Positions 15,127 to 23,225 of a DNA stretch of 23,225 nt are shown here, piece after piece (the first letter of the stretch is position 1; each line of letters begins with the position of its first letter). A program made the position numbers and the translations under genes. This DNA comes from CAZKXX01 sp964556705. Its GTDB lineage: Bacteria > Acidobacteriota > Terriglobia > UBA7540. The stretch is taken from assembly GCA_964556705.1 (NCBI GenBank), contig CAZKXX010000062.1, forward strand, positions 1 to 23,225. The letters run 5' to 3'. Under the pieces are notes generated by a model. That model saw only the letters and a program-made list of their open reading frames with translations, searched no databases and had not been told where the DNA came from.

Positions 15127-15410
15127 GGGCGGTGGGCCTTCGTAATTGGTCCGTGGAGCCAGGTAAAAGTCACAATCCGACGGAGTCCGAAACGGACATT
15201 TTGTCAGTTGGGGGGTGGCGGCGCACAGCGCTCGACGCCAGCGCCGAACGCATGGTAACTTGGCGAGCTAAGGCTGGTCCGTAAAGATGCTGCGGAGCCG
15301 ACGGTGATTCGTCCTCACCAGACCCGCGTTCGGACCTCCCGCCCTCGAACCCGAAGCCACCCTGCGCCAAACTGTCGAAGACTAATTTGCGATCGTTGGA
15401 AGCAGAGCCT

Positions 15411-16955
15411 ATGCGGAGAATTCTCGGATGCTTCGTCGCCGCCTGGCTGAGTCTGGCTGTCGGGCTCGCCGCTGAGTTTCCCAGTCGCGATCTCGAACGC
15501 GCCGCCGAGCTCATGGGGCGCGGCGATTTGGAAGAGGCCGAACGGGCGGCCAAACTCGCCCTGGAGGAGCCGTCCGATCGGGCGGCTGCCAGCTCCATTC
15601 TGGGGACCATCCGCGTCTATCAGAAGAGGTTTGCGGAAGCCAGGGAGTTCCTGGAAACCGCCATCCAGTTGAATCCTCGCCTGGTGGGGGCCCGCCTGAA
15701 TCTGGGCCACGTTTACATTCTGGAGGGCAATGCGGAGCGCGCCAGAGAACAGTTCCGTGAAGCGCTTAAAGTCGAGCCCGCCAATCCGAACGCGCGGGTC
15801 AGCCTGGCGCAGCTTGAGGCCGACGCCGGCCATTACGCCGCCTCACTGGAACTCATCCAACCCCTCGCCGCCGCTCTGCGGAGCACTCCCGAGGGCCTGC
15901 ACCTTCTGGCAACCAATTACCTCGGGCTCGGCCGGAAGGAGGAAGCAGGGGCACTGGTGGGGGACTGGACGCGGCAGCCTCAGGTCCCGCCGCAACTCGC
16001 CTTCAGCTTCAGCCAGCTCCTTCTCAAACACGGCCTTCACGGGAACGCGATCGAAGTCCTTCAGAAAGCCAGGAAGGACTTTCCGGACTCCTTTGAAGTG
16101 CTGGTCCGCCTGGCCGACGCCTGCTGGTTCTCCGGCGACCGCGCGCGCGCGGCTGAGAACTACGAGCTGGCGCTGCAACTGAACCCCTCCTGTTCGGAAT
16201 GTTATCTGAACCTCGGGCGGCTGGCGGAGCAGCAGGACGAGACCGAAAAAGCCCTCGCCTATCTGATCCACGCCAAGCGGCTGGATCCCGAGAATCCCGA
16301 CGTCCTGTTTGCGTTCGGCAGGGTGTGTCTGAAGCGCGACCTCTTCCGGGACGCTCTGCCGGCCCTCGAACGAGCCGTCCAGATGCGGCCGGAGAACGAC
16401 CGATATCTTTACGTCCTGGCTTCCGCCTACGTCGGAAAGCTGCAATTCAAAGATGCGATTCCTCTCTTCGAGCGTCTTCTGACCCGGAACCCTCAGGACG
16501 CTGTTTTGAACTACGCCCTGGGATCGGTCCTCTATACCGAGGGAAAAAACTACCAAGACGCGGAGAAGTATCTGAGGGCCAGCATCCGCCTCCAGCCCGA
16601 CCAGCTGGGCTCCTACTATTACCTGGGAATGGTGGTCATGCGAACGCGGGGGGAGGACGAGGCGGAAGAACTTTTTCGAGGTGTGCTCAAGCGCTATCCG
16701 GACCACACGCCGAGCATGGAGCAGCTCAGCATCATCCTGGTCAGGAAGAGAAAATACGAAGAGGCGCGCGAACTGCTCGAGAAGTTGCTTCGCCTGGACC
16801 CGGAATCTCTGACCGGACATTACCAGTCGAGCTTGCTCCTCGGACGCCTGGGCCAGAAGGAGCAAGCAGCGAAGCACCTGGAGATCTCGAAGCGACTGGA
16901 GGCCGAGCAGAAACAGGCCCGGAAGACGGAACTCTACCTGCTCACGCCGCATTGA
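15411..16955 (+). CDS. Exported TPR-repeat protein
   Basis: The 514-residue protein starts at ATG 15411 with a signal peptide (MRRILGCFVAAWLSLAVGLA, cleaved near AAEF), preceded by GGAAG. An upstream in-frame TTG (15387) would put charged residues before the signal. About twelve TPR units follow, for example ARLNLGHVYILEGNAERARE, SECYLNLGRLAEQQDETEKA and SYYYLGMVVMRTRGEDEAEE. The gene is separated from the FG-GAP gene by 284 bases in which I saw no gene. It is followed after 149 bases by the largest TPR gene. A scaffold or complex-assembly role in the periplasm is the family-level expectation. Confidence 0.83.
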   Translation: MRRILGCFVAAWLSLAVGLAAEFPSRDLERAAELMGRGDLEEAERAAKLALEEPSDRAAASSILGTIRVYQKRFAEAREFLETAIQLNPRLVGARLNLGHVYILEGNAERAREQFREALKVEPANPNARVSLAQLEADAGHYAASLELIQPLAAALRSTPEGLHLLATNYLGLGRKEEAGALVGDWTRQPQVPPQLAFSFSQLLLKHGLHGNAIEVLQKARKDFPDSFEVLVRLADACWFSGDRARAAENYELALQLNPSCSECYLNLGRLAEQQDETEKALAYLIHAKRLDPENPDVLFAFGRVCLKRDLFRDALPALERAVQMRPENDRYLYVLASAYVGKLQFKDAIPLFERLLTRNPQDAVLNYALGSVLYTEGKNYQDAEKYLRASIRLQPDQLGSYYYLGMVVMRTRGEDEAEELFRGVLKRYPDHTPSMEQLSIILVRKRKYEEARELLEKLLRLDPESLTGHYQSSLLLGRLGQKEQAAKHLEISKRLEAEQKQARKTELYLLTPH

Positions 16956-17104
16956 CGCCGGAGACCGAAGGAGGGGTGAAACCGGAGCCGCTGGGACTTG
17001 AAGCCGAAGGGGATGAAACACCCCTTCCCTTCCGTTCTCTGTTGCGCGCTCAGCGGAGGGCCGCTGCACAGTCAGCCGCGGCACGAGGCCAGGGGCGACT
17101 CGGA

Positions 17105-19873
17105 ATGGACTCTTGCAGGCGAATGGTCATGAGGGAAAAGGTGGGAAAACCTGAGACCCGACTTGCGGGCCGTACGATTCCGGCAGGGTCGTTCGGTTGG
17201 CGGTGGGCGCTCGGCCTCGCGTTTGCCATCGTCTTCGTCTCGTCGGCCCTCGGAGGCGTTTCTCAACGCCCCGAATCCGCCGCCGAAGTCCACATGAGTC
17301 GCGGGCTGGATTTTTTGAAGACTGCGAAGTGGAATTCCGCCGCCGAGGAATTCAGGAAGGTCCTGGCCCTCGAACCCCGGCGCGCCGAAGCCCACAACCT
17401 GCTCGGCGTGGCGCTCGGCCAAAGCGGAGACCTGGCGGGATCGCTCGCGGCCTTTCGCCGCGCGCTGGAGATTGACGCGTCACTGGCCGAGGCGCATTAC
17501 AACCTCGGCATCGGGCTGGCTGCGCAGGGAGACCTTCGAGGCGCGGTCGAGGCGCTGGAGCGCTCGATCCAGCTCCGGCCCGGTTATACGGAGGCCCACT
17601 TGTCGCTCGGGATGCTCTGGCATCGGGTGGGCGAAATCGACCGGGCGGTCCAGGAGTACGAGCAGGTCCTGGAGCACGACCCACGCTCCGCGGAAGCTCT
17701 GAACTGGCTCGGCGTTGCCTACCAGCAGAAAGAGCAGCCGCTGGCGGCCATCGAAGCCTTTCAGAAAGCCATTGAGCTCAATCCCGGATTCGTCCGCGCC
17801 TACAACAACCTCGGCGCGACCTACATGCGGGTCGGCGAGGTGGACCGGGCACTCGAGTTTTTTGAGAAAGCCCTCAAGCTGCGTCCCGGCGACGCCTCAC
17901 TCAACATGAACGTCGCCATGGCCCTGCGCAAGAAGGGCGACCCGGAAGGCGCCTTGCGCCACCTGCGACTCGTTTTGAAGGAGCAGCCGGAAAATCCCCA
18001 GGCGCAGTACTACCTGGGAGACGTCCTGCGACAACAGGGCGACCTGGAAGGCGCCATCGGCGCTTTCGAAAGCGCGCTCAAAATCATGCCTGACCTCCAG
18101 GAGGCTTACTACAGCCTCGGGCAAAGTTTAAAGCAGCTCAAGGGCTCCCTTCGCCTCGCCGGAGCCTCCACAGTCCGGGAACCGGTCCCGGCGGCGCAGG
18201 AACTTCTGAAAGGCGCCGGACCCAAGCTCGCTCAAGGCGATTGGGCCGGGGCGCGCGAAGACCTCCGGGCAGCGGTCGCGGCCGACCCGGACTCCGCGGA
18301 GGCTCACAATTTGCTGGGTTACGTTCTGGGCCAGATGAACGACCTGGAAGGTTCCTTAAAGCATCTGAATCGCGCCGTGGAGCTGGATCCGAACTTCGCT
18401 CCCGCGCACTACAACCTGGGTGTGGCGCTCTGGTTCGAAGGGCAGCACGAAAAGGCCCTTGAAAAACTTCTCGAATCCGTCCGGCTGGACCCCACGGCGG
18501 TGGAGACCTACTTGTTCCTGGGCATGGCCGCCCGGGAAGGGGGCAACCTCGAACTCGCCCTCGGGAGCCTTCAGCGGGCCATTGCCCTGGCACCCGCGCT
18601 CTTCCCGGCGCACCTGGACCACGGAGTTGTGCTTCTTCGGATGGGACGGATTCCGGAGGGGCTGATGGAGCTGGACGCGGCGCTGCAAATCGAAACGCCG
18701 GCGGCGGGCGGAGTTGTTGATGTGGATGAAGCGGTTCGTGAGGTGAGCCGGCTCGTTGCCCGGAAGCCTGACCTGGCCGAGGCCCACTACGTCCTTGCGC
18801 GCCTGCTGGGCCGCAAGGGAGCCGACCCGGAAGAGGTCGCGGCGGCCTTCCAGCGGGCGATCGATCTTCAGCCGCGCTTCGCCGAGGCGCACAACCACCT
18901 CGGCCTTGTTTATCTTCAGCGCGGCGAAGTGAGCCGGGCGGCCACGCATTTCCGGGAAGCTCTGAAAATCCGGCCGGAGTATCCGGAAGCACATCTCAAC
19001 CTGGCGGGGGCCCTGGGACCCGAGAACGTTGACGGAGCCATTCAAGAATTGCAGAAGGCGATCGACCTCCGCCCGGACTACGTGCAGGCGCATTACAACC
19101 TGGGCCTCCTGTATGAAGTCCGGTTCGATCTGGACCGCCAGATCGAGCAGTTGTCGAGAACTCTCGCCCTCGATCCCGGGCACGTGAAGGCTTATTACTC
19201 GCTGGGGCGGGCCCATCTGCGGAAGGGAGCCTTCGAGGACGCCATCGCGAACCTCAAGAGGGCCGTCGAACTCGACCCCAACTTCGGCGAAGCGCGCCAC
19301 CAACTGGGACTGGCTCTGGTCCGGGCGGGTCGGCGCGAAGAAGCCGAGGTGGAATTGAAGCGGGCCCGGGAGCAGATCGCCGCGGCGGAACGCGCCGAGC
19401 TGGCCAGCCAGAAAGTGGGTCAGGCGGAGATGGAACTGGCGCGAGGCGACCTCCAGCAGGCCATCACGCGTTTCAGAGAAGGGACCCTCCTGGCGCCGCA
19501 GTGGCCCGTCGCTCACCGGAGGCTGGGCGTCGCGTTGCTGGAAAGCGGCGACGTGGACGGAGCCATCGCGGCTCTGAAGAAGTCGCTCGACCTTCAGGCC
19601 AACCACCCCGAGGCCTGCTATTACCTGGGGCTGGCTTTTCTCCGCAAAGGGGAGCCGGGCCAGGCGGCCGCGATGCTCCAGCGCGCCATCCGGCTGCGCC
19701 CTTCCCACGCGCCCGCGCACCGTCATCTCGGAAAGGCCCTGGCGGAAAAGGGAGAGTCTCAGGCAGCCCTCGCGGCCTTCCGGCGCGCGCTGGACCTTGC
19801 TCCTGACGACGCCGAGGCGCGACGGAGTCTTGAGGTCCTCGAAATCCGGGCCGGCAGCCGCAATTCCCCCTGA
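17105..19873 (+). CDS. Large membrane-anchored TPR-repeat protein
   Basis: The 922-residue protein starts at ATG 17105 with AGGGG nine bases upstream. The frame stays open 900 bases further upstream, but that stretch overlaps the previous gene out of frame and is not coding. An N-terminal hydrophobic segment (WALGLAFAIVFVSSALGG, residues 38-55) is a signal or anchor. More than twenty TPRs then fill the protein. Repeats near residues 95 and 398 are unusually alike (EAHNLLGVALGQSGDLAGSL against EAHNLLGYVLGQMNDLEGSL, then AHYNLGIGL against AHYNLGVAL), suggesting duplication of a block of about 303 residues. A non-TPR linker with KGSLRLAGASTVREPVPAAQ lies just before the second block. No catalytic domain was seen. 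It is the last gene before the convergent TonB receptor. Confidence 0.83.
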   Translation: MDSCRRMVMREKVGKPETRLAGRTIPAGSFGWRWALGLAFAIVFVSSALGGVSQRPESAAEVHMSRGLDFLKTAKWNSAAEEFRKVLALEPRRAEAHNLLGVALGQSGDLAGSLAAFRRALEIDASLAEAHYNLGIGLAAQGDLRGAVEALERSIQLRPGYTEAHLSLGMLWHRVGEIDRAVQEYEQVLEHDPRSAEALNWLGVAYQQKEQPLAAIEAFQKAIELNPGFVRAYNNLGATYMRVGEVDRALEFFEKALKLRPGDASLNMNVAMALRKKGDPEGALRHLRLVLKEQPENPQAQYYLGDVLRQQGDLEGAIGAFESALKIMPDLQEAYYSLGQSLKQLKGSLRLAGASTVREPVPAAQELLKGAGPKLAQGDWAGAREDLRAAVAADPDSAEAHNLLGYVLGQMNDLEGSLKHLNRAVELDPNFAPAHYNLGVALWFEGQHEKALEKLLESVRLDPTAVETYLFLGMAAREGGNLELALGSLQRAIALAPALFPAHLDHGVVLLRMGRIPEGLMELDAALQIETPAAGGVVDVDEAVREVSRLVARKPDLAEAHYVLARLLGRKGADPEEVAAAFQRAIDLQPRFAEAHNHLGLVYLQRGEVSRAATHFREALKIRPEYPEAHLNLAGALGPENVDGAIQELQKAIDLRPDYVQAHYNLGLLYEVRFDLDRQIEQLSRTLALDPGHVKAYYSLGRAHLRKGAFEDAIANLKRAVELDPNFGEARHQLGLALVRAGRREEAEVELKRAREQIAAAERAELASQKVGQAEMELARGDLQQAITRFREGTLLAPQWPVAHRRLGVALLESGDVDGAIAALKKSLDLQANHPEACYYLGLAFLRKGEPGQAAAMLQRAIRLRPSHAPAHRHLGKALAEKGESQAALAAFRRALDLAPDDAEARRSLEVLEIRAGSRNSP

Positions 19874-19957
19874 TTCTCCGAAGCCTGATATCCAGATTGA
19901 AAGGGCTCCCGCCCGCGAGGGTTCAGCAGTCGAGTCCTGCCTTGAAGTTTTGCGCAT

Positions 19958-19992
19958 TAAAAAGAAAGCGGCCGGGCGCGAGGCCCGGCCGC
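19958..19992 (-). terminator. Intrinsic terminator of the TonB-dependent receptor gene
   Basis: A perfect 10-bp GC stem, GCGGCCGGGC (19968-19977) against GCCCGGCCGC (19983-19992), has a 5-base loop. Read on the minus strand it is followed immediately by TTTCTTTTTAA, the expected U-tract. It lies about 30 bases after the receptor stop codon. On the plus strand no T-tract follows, so it should act in one direction only. Confidence 0.85.
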
Positions 19993-20021
19993 TCCCAGGT
20001 TCGCCGTGCGAGAGGCACGGA

Positions 20022-23000
20022 CTAGAATTCGAGTCGCAGCCCGAACTGGATACGCCTCGGGATGTTGCACTGGCCGGAGACCCGGCCGAAGGAGCCCGAG
20101 CTCCAGTTGGTCACCGGGTTACAGAAGAACGTGCGGTTGAAGATGTTCCCGAACTGCGCCTCGAACCGCAGGCGAAGGTCCTCACCGCGGAAGAACGTGT
20201 CCTTGATGAGGCTGATGTCCTCGTTGAAGATGGGGAAGGTGCGAGTGTGAGCGTCCACGCGCGGAGCGTTTCCGAAAGTGCGCGGACCCGGATCGGCCCA
20301 GGCTGTCTTGTCGAAGTACACGTCCGTGGCCGGGTCGAATTTGCCTCCCGTCCAACCCCCGTCTTTCAGTTTGTTGGGCCGCTTGATGCCGTTGAACAGC
20401 AGTCCACCCATGTCATTAGTCATCGTGATCACGAGGGGCCGTCCGGACTGATAACGGTGAATGCCCGACAGACCCCAACCGCCAATGAACTTGTTCACGA
20501 TGCTGTGCGCCGATGCGCCGTACCTTCTCCCGTACCCGAAGGGGAGCTCGTACGTGTAAGCGAAGATGAACGTGTGGGGGACGTCATCGGTGCTCACAGC
20601 CCTTTCGCCCATTCGCGTGTCAATGGGGTTCTGGAGCCCTCCGCCCAGACCCTCGTTGGCGTTTCCGCTGTCACCCAGGCCCGTAACGATCATTTTCGAC
20701 CAGACGTGGGCAAGCCGGAATTGCACGCCGTTGGCGAAGCGCTTGTCCAGCTTTGTCTGCAAAGAGTGGAAAGTGCTGCTTCCCAGGTTCCTGTTTCGCC
20801 AGAGGACGCCTTGATACTGCGGAAAGGGCCGGAGCGCCTGCGCGAGGCTGCCCGCGAACCCCGCATACGGCTTGTGGAGACCATCCGCGGGATCAATGGG
20901 CATCGCTTGAACAACCGCAAGCGCCTGGTTGCTGGGCTCGGCAATGCTGAGCCCCAGGTCAGGATATTGCAGCACATCCGGGTGGTTCATGTTGTTGTAC
21001 GGATAGCCCGCGGACTGCCAGTTGGAGATGAGACGCGTCCCGCGGTTGGCCACGTAGGCTATGTCCAGCATCGTGTTGTCGGAAAGTTGGCGCTGCCAAT
21101 TCAGCGACCAGTTCTGGTACCTGGGCAAATCCAGTCCGTCCGGATGGACGCCTAACGGAGCGGTGTTGTTCGCGAAATCGGGACGGATATCCGGAGGAGT
21201 GAGAATCCGGCCCGACGGGAACGGATCGTCCCACCAGCCATAGCACATCGAGTTGCTCGTTGCACTGGTTGTGCAGCCGGCCGGGAACAGCCCGTTGGTC
21301 AGGTTCGGGGCCGTGGAGTTGGCTTCGTATCCGAGGGTGGGCGAGGAGATCCACATGTCGTACATGACGCCCGAGTAGTAGATGCCATACCCGCCGCGGA
21401 TGACGTCCTTGTTCGTCAACCGGTAGGCGAAAGCGGCGCGCGGACCCCAGGCGTCCTTGTCCGGCTTTTCGAAGCTGCGGTTGCTCGCATCCGCGAACCG
21501 CAATGCTCCGGGGACTCCCACGGGATTCATGAGCGTCGGATCGAACGTGGACATGCGATTGTGCCGTTCGGTCCTTGGCGTCTGGTAATCGAATCGCAGC
21601 CCCAGGTTAACCGTGAGTTTGTCGGTGACCTTGATCTCGTCGTTGATCCACGGCGCCATGTACCTTTCCGAGATGACGTGATCGAGGCCCGTGAAGAAGC
21701 TGGCGGTGTGGACCTGGCCGAGAATCAGGGAGGCCAGCGGGTCGCCCGTCGCCGCCACGGCGTTGCCGTTTTGATCGTACCCCGCCGTCCCCAGGCGGCT
21801 GAAGTTGAAGCTGCCGGCGATGCCACGCGCCCAGCCCGAGTGGTTCATTTCATGCCAGCGCCACTCGAAGCCCATCTTAACGGTGTGCCGGCCGGTGATC
21901 CAGGTCAGGTCGTCGTTAAACTGCCAGCGGTTCACTGCCTCAAATCCCCGCTGCCAGTTGGTGCCGAGGTTCGTATAGGGAACTTTGTTGCTCGTGAAGT
22001 TGATGTTGGGGGGACCGCCGGTGCCGTTCAGGGCCGGAAGCCCCTGGATCCCCAATTTCTGGTGCCACCCCACGCCGTCCGAAATCGACCACCCGCCCAT
22101 GTACCAGCGGTCGTAGGAAATGGTCGTGTGGTTGTAAACCGTGGGCTTGATGACCCAGTCGAACTGCTGGTGCATGTTGCGGTTGGCGATCCTCTGCACG
22201 AACCCATCGCTGATATACTGGTCGTTCACCGTCGAGTCCTTGCGGGGATCGCTGGGAACGTCGCAGGCGCCCGGGCTGCCGCACTTGCGAATCGCCGGCC
22301 GCTCGTTCATCCAGTACGTCCCGCTCGTCTTGAGGCTGGGGCCAAACGTGTGGTCCACGCGGACCAGCCACGTCCAGATGTCCAGGATTTTGTTGGGATC
22401 CCCAAACCCCCCAAAAGTATTCTCGCTGAGTCCCGCACGATCAGGGAGAGGAACCAGCGCCAGCCAATTGGCGGCGACTTGACTCCGCAGCGGATGGCCT
22501 GGAGGGATGATGTTGCCCGCGAAGGGCTCGCGAACCGGCCCATCGCCCGTCGCGGTGAGGCCGGTGACGGGATCCACCTGGCCTGCTGTCAGGATGCGTG
22601 TGGTGTTCGGATCAAAGACTTGGCCGTCGAAAAGCGGTCGACCGAGAACGTCTCGGACGATATTCGCATCGGCGCATGTCTGTCCTGGCTGAAGCGCCAC
22701 TGAACAGAGGACATTCCCCAGGACCGGGCTGAAATCGCCCGTCCGGAACTGCGGGGTGGGTACCGTGTGGACAAACCCGCTGCTCACCACCTGGCGGAGT
22801 TTCATAAAGGCCAGGTTGGTGAAGAAGAACGTCCGGTCCCTCTTGATCGGCCCGCCGATCGTGAATCCGTAGTCGTTGTTCTTGGTCGGCCGGATGGCGG
22901 TGCCGGGCACTTCATTCCCGGACTCGTCGCGCCGGTTGTACTCGAAAAAGCGCCGCGCGTTCAGCGGATTGCTGTTGTGGTACTCGTAAACGCTGCCGTG

Positions 23001-23225
23001 GAATTCGTTGCTCCCGGATTTCGAGACGTACTCGATGAAGGCGCCGCTCGTGTGGCCGTACTGCGCCGAAAAGCTGCTGTTGATGACCTTCATTTCCCGG
23101 ACGGCGTCCACCGGGACAGCGCTTTCCTGCGTCTGCTGATGACCGCGAGCGTAACCGAAGGCCGCCCCGTCCATCCAGTTTTCCGTCGCCATCGTCTGGC
23201 CGCCATTGATGCGGGAGTGGAACTG
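20022..23225 (-). CDS. TonB-dependent outer-membrane receptor, Oar-like (5' end outside window)
   Basis: The minus-strand frame is open from the right edge to TAG at 20022-20024 and gives 1067 residues. The ATG at 23192 is internal, because coding sequence (FHSRINGGQT) continues upstream of it. The N-terminal part shows the end of the plug domain (VDAVREMKVINSSFSAQYGH, then GAFIEYVSKSGSNEFHGSVY) and IGGPIKRDRTFFFTN, typical of large TonB-dependent receptors abundant in Acidobacteriota. A long region of beta-barrel strands follows, ending RRIQFGLRLEF with the terminal Phe that outer-membrane barrels use for assembly. In this family a carboxypeptidase-regulatory-like domain usually precedes the plug; it would lie outside the window. 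Substrates are unknown, often glycans or siderophores. It converges on the TPR cluster. Confidence 0.9.
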   Translation of the reverse strand, partial: QFHSRINGGQTMATENWMDGAAFGYARGHQQTQESAVPVDAVREMKVINSSFSAQYGHTSGAFIEYVSKSGSNEFHGSVYEYHNSNPLNARRFFEYNRRDESGNEVPGTAIRPTKNNDYGFTIGGPIKRDRTFFFTNLAFMKLRQVVSSGFVHTVPTPQFRTGDFSPVLGNVLCSVALQPGQTCADANIVRDVLGRPLFDGQVFDPNTTRILTAGQVDPVTGLTATGDGPVREPFAGNIIPPGHPLRSQVAANWLALVPLPDRAGLSENTFGGFGDPNKILDIWTWLVRVDHTFGPSLKTSGTYWMNERPAIRKCGSPGACDVPSDPRKDSTVNDQYISDGFVQRIANRNMHQQFDWVIKPTVYNHTTISYDRWYMGGWSISDGVGWHQKLGIQGLPALNGTGGPPNINFTSNKVPYTNLGTNWQRGFEAVNRWQFNDDLTWITGRHTVKMGFEWRWHEMNHSGWARGIAGSFNFSRLGTAGYDQNGNAVAATGDPLASLILGQVHTASFFTGLDHVISERYMAPWINDEIKVTDKLTVNLGLRFDYQTPRTERHNRMSTFDPTLMNPVGVPGALRFADASNRSFEKPDKDAWGPRAAFAYRLTNKDVIRGGYGIYYSGVMYDMWISSPTLGYEANSTAPNLTNGLFPAGCTTSATSNSMCYGWWDDPFPSGRILTPPDIRPDFANNTAPLGVHPDGLDLPRYQNWSLNWQRQLSDNTMLDIAYVANRGTRLISNWQSAGYPYNNMNHPDVLQYPDLGLSIAEPSNQALAVVQAMPIDPADGLHKPYAGFAGSLAQALRPFPQYQGVLWRNRNLGSSTFHSLQTKLDKRFANGVQFRLAHVWSKMIVTGLGDSGNANEGLGGGLQNPIDTRMGERAVSTDDVPHTFIFAYTYELPFGYGRRYGASAHSIVNKFIGGWGLSGIHRYQSGRPLVITMTNDMGGLLFNGIKRPNKLKDGGWTGGKFDPATDVYFDKTAWADPGPRTFGNAPRVDAHTRTFPIFNEDISLIKDTFFRGEDLRLRFEAQFGNIFNRTFFCNPVTNWSSGSFGRVSGQCNIPRRIQFGLRLEF

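Noticed and set aside
16199..17104. Upstream extension of the large TPR gene frame
   Set aside because: It overlaps the preceding TPR gene out of frame, lacks TPR motifs and is Arg/Gly/Pro-rich. The start at 17105 has a ribosome-binding site and a signal segment.
18356..19957. 533-residue minus-strand open frame, and a similar one at 15843-17084
   Set aside because: Both mirror TPR repeat genes on the plus strand and show only the complement of the repeat periodicity.
19797..21155. 452-residue plus-strand open frame overlapping the TonB receptor
   Set aside because: It is antisense to clear beta-barrel coding sequence, crosses the receptor terminator and has no recognisable domain.
1..23225. 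CRISPR array, rRNA or prophage genes
   Set aside because: No regularly spaced short direct repeats, rRNA-like sequence or phage structural genes were seen. The repeats present are REP-like hairpins, RHS core duplication and TPR coding periodicity.

Overview
The window comes from a GC-rich bacterial chromosome. The gene set points to Acidobacteriota: a TonB-dependent outer-membrane receptor of the large Oar-like type, a run of secreted TPR proteins next to an ASPIC/UnbV FG-GAP protein, GC-rich RHS proteins with 'DPLGL' core ends, and non-ATG starts. This assignment is an inference from gene content; there is no rRNA or other marker in the window.

Layout. (1) Positions 1-6031 are an RHS island. 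Three RHS core remnants each end in a 'DPLGL' motif. Each is followed by a different C-terminal tip (about 214, 202 and 229 residues) and then by a small multi-pass membrane protein, here called a candidate immunity protein. The first and third core remnants share 472 bp with a single difference seen by eye. The second core remnant is divergent and starts exactly where the first membrane gene ends. An IS110-family transposase fragment lies antisense at the head of the third module. A 55-bp copy of the same transposase 3' end sits at the left edge, followed by an inverted pair of REP-like hairpins. (2) Positions 6328-9182 are a tightly overlapped korDABC operon for a 2-oxoacid:ferredoxin oxidoreductase. 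(3) A palindromic interspersed repeat, a sigma-70-like promoter and tRNA-Arg(CCG) follow. (4) A lactate-permease gene with a TTG start lies at 9790-11466, followed by a stub of a GH127-type glycosidase. (5) Positions 12124-19873 hold four co-oriented genes: a TPR protein, an ASPIC/UnbV FG-GAP protein and two further TPR proteins. All appear exported or membrane-anchored. (6) A TonB-dependent receptor on the minus strand converges on this cluster. It ends at a clear intrinsic terminator and runs off the right edge.

How the genes fit together. The RHS island looks like a locus that has gained and displaced tip/immunity cassettes, with the older cassettes left as orphans behind partial cores. 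The predicted immunity proteins are all membrane proteins, and the first two tips are Gly/Ala-rich and hydrophobic, so membrane-acting toxins are a plausible but unproven reading. The Kor operon and the lactate permease are consistent with organic-acid metabolism but are separate transcription units. The TPR/FG-GAP genes and the TonB receptor suggest cell-envelope functions; no substrate can be assigned.
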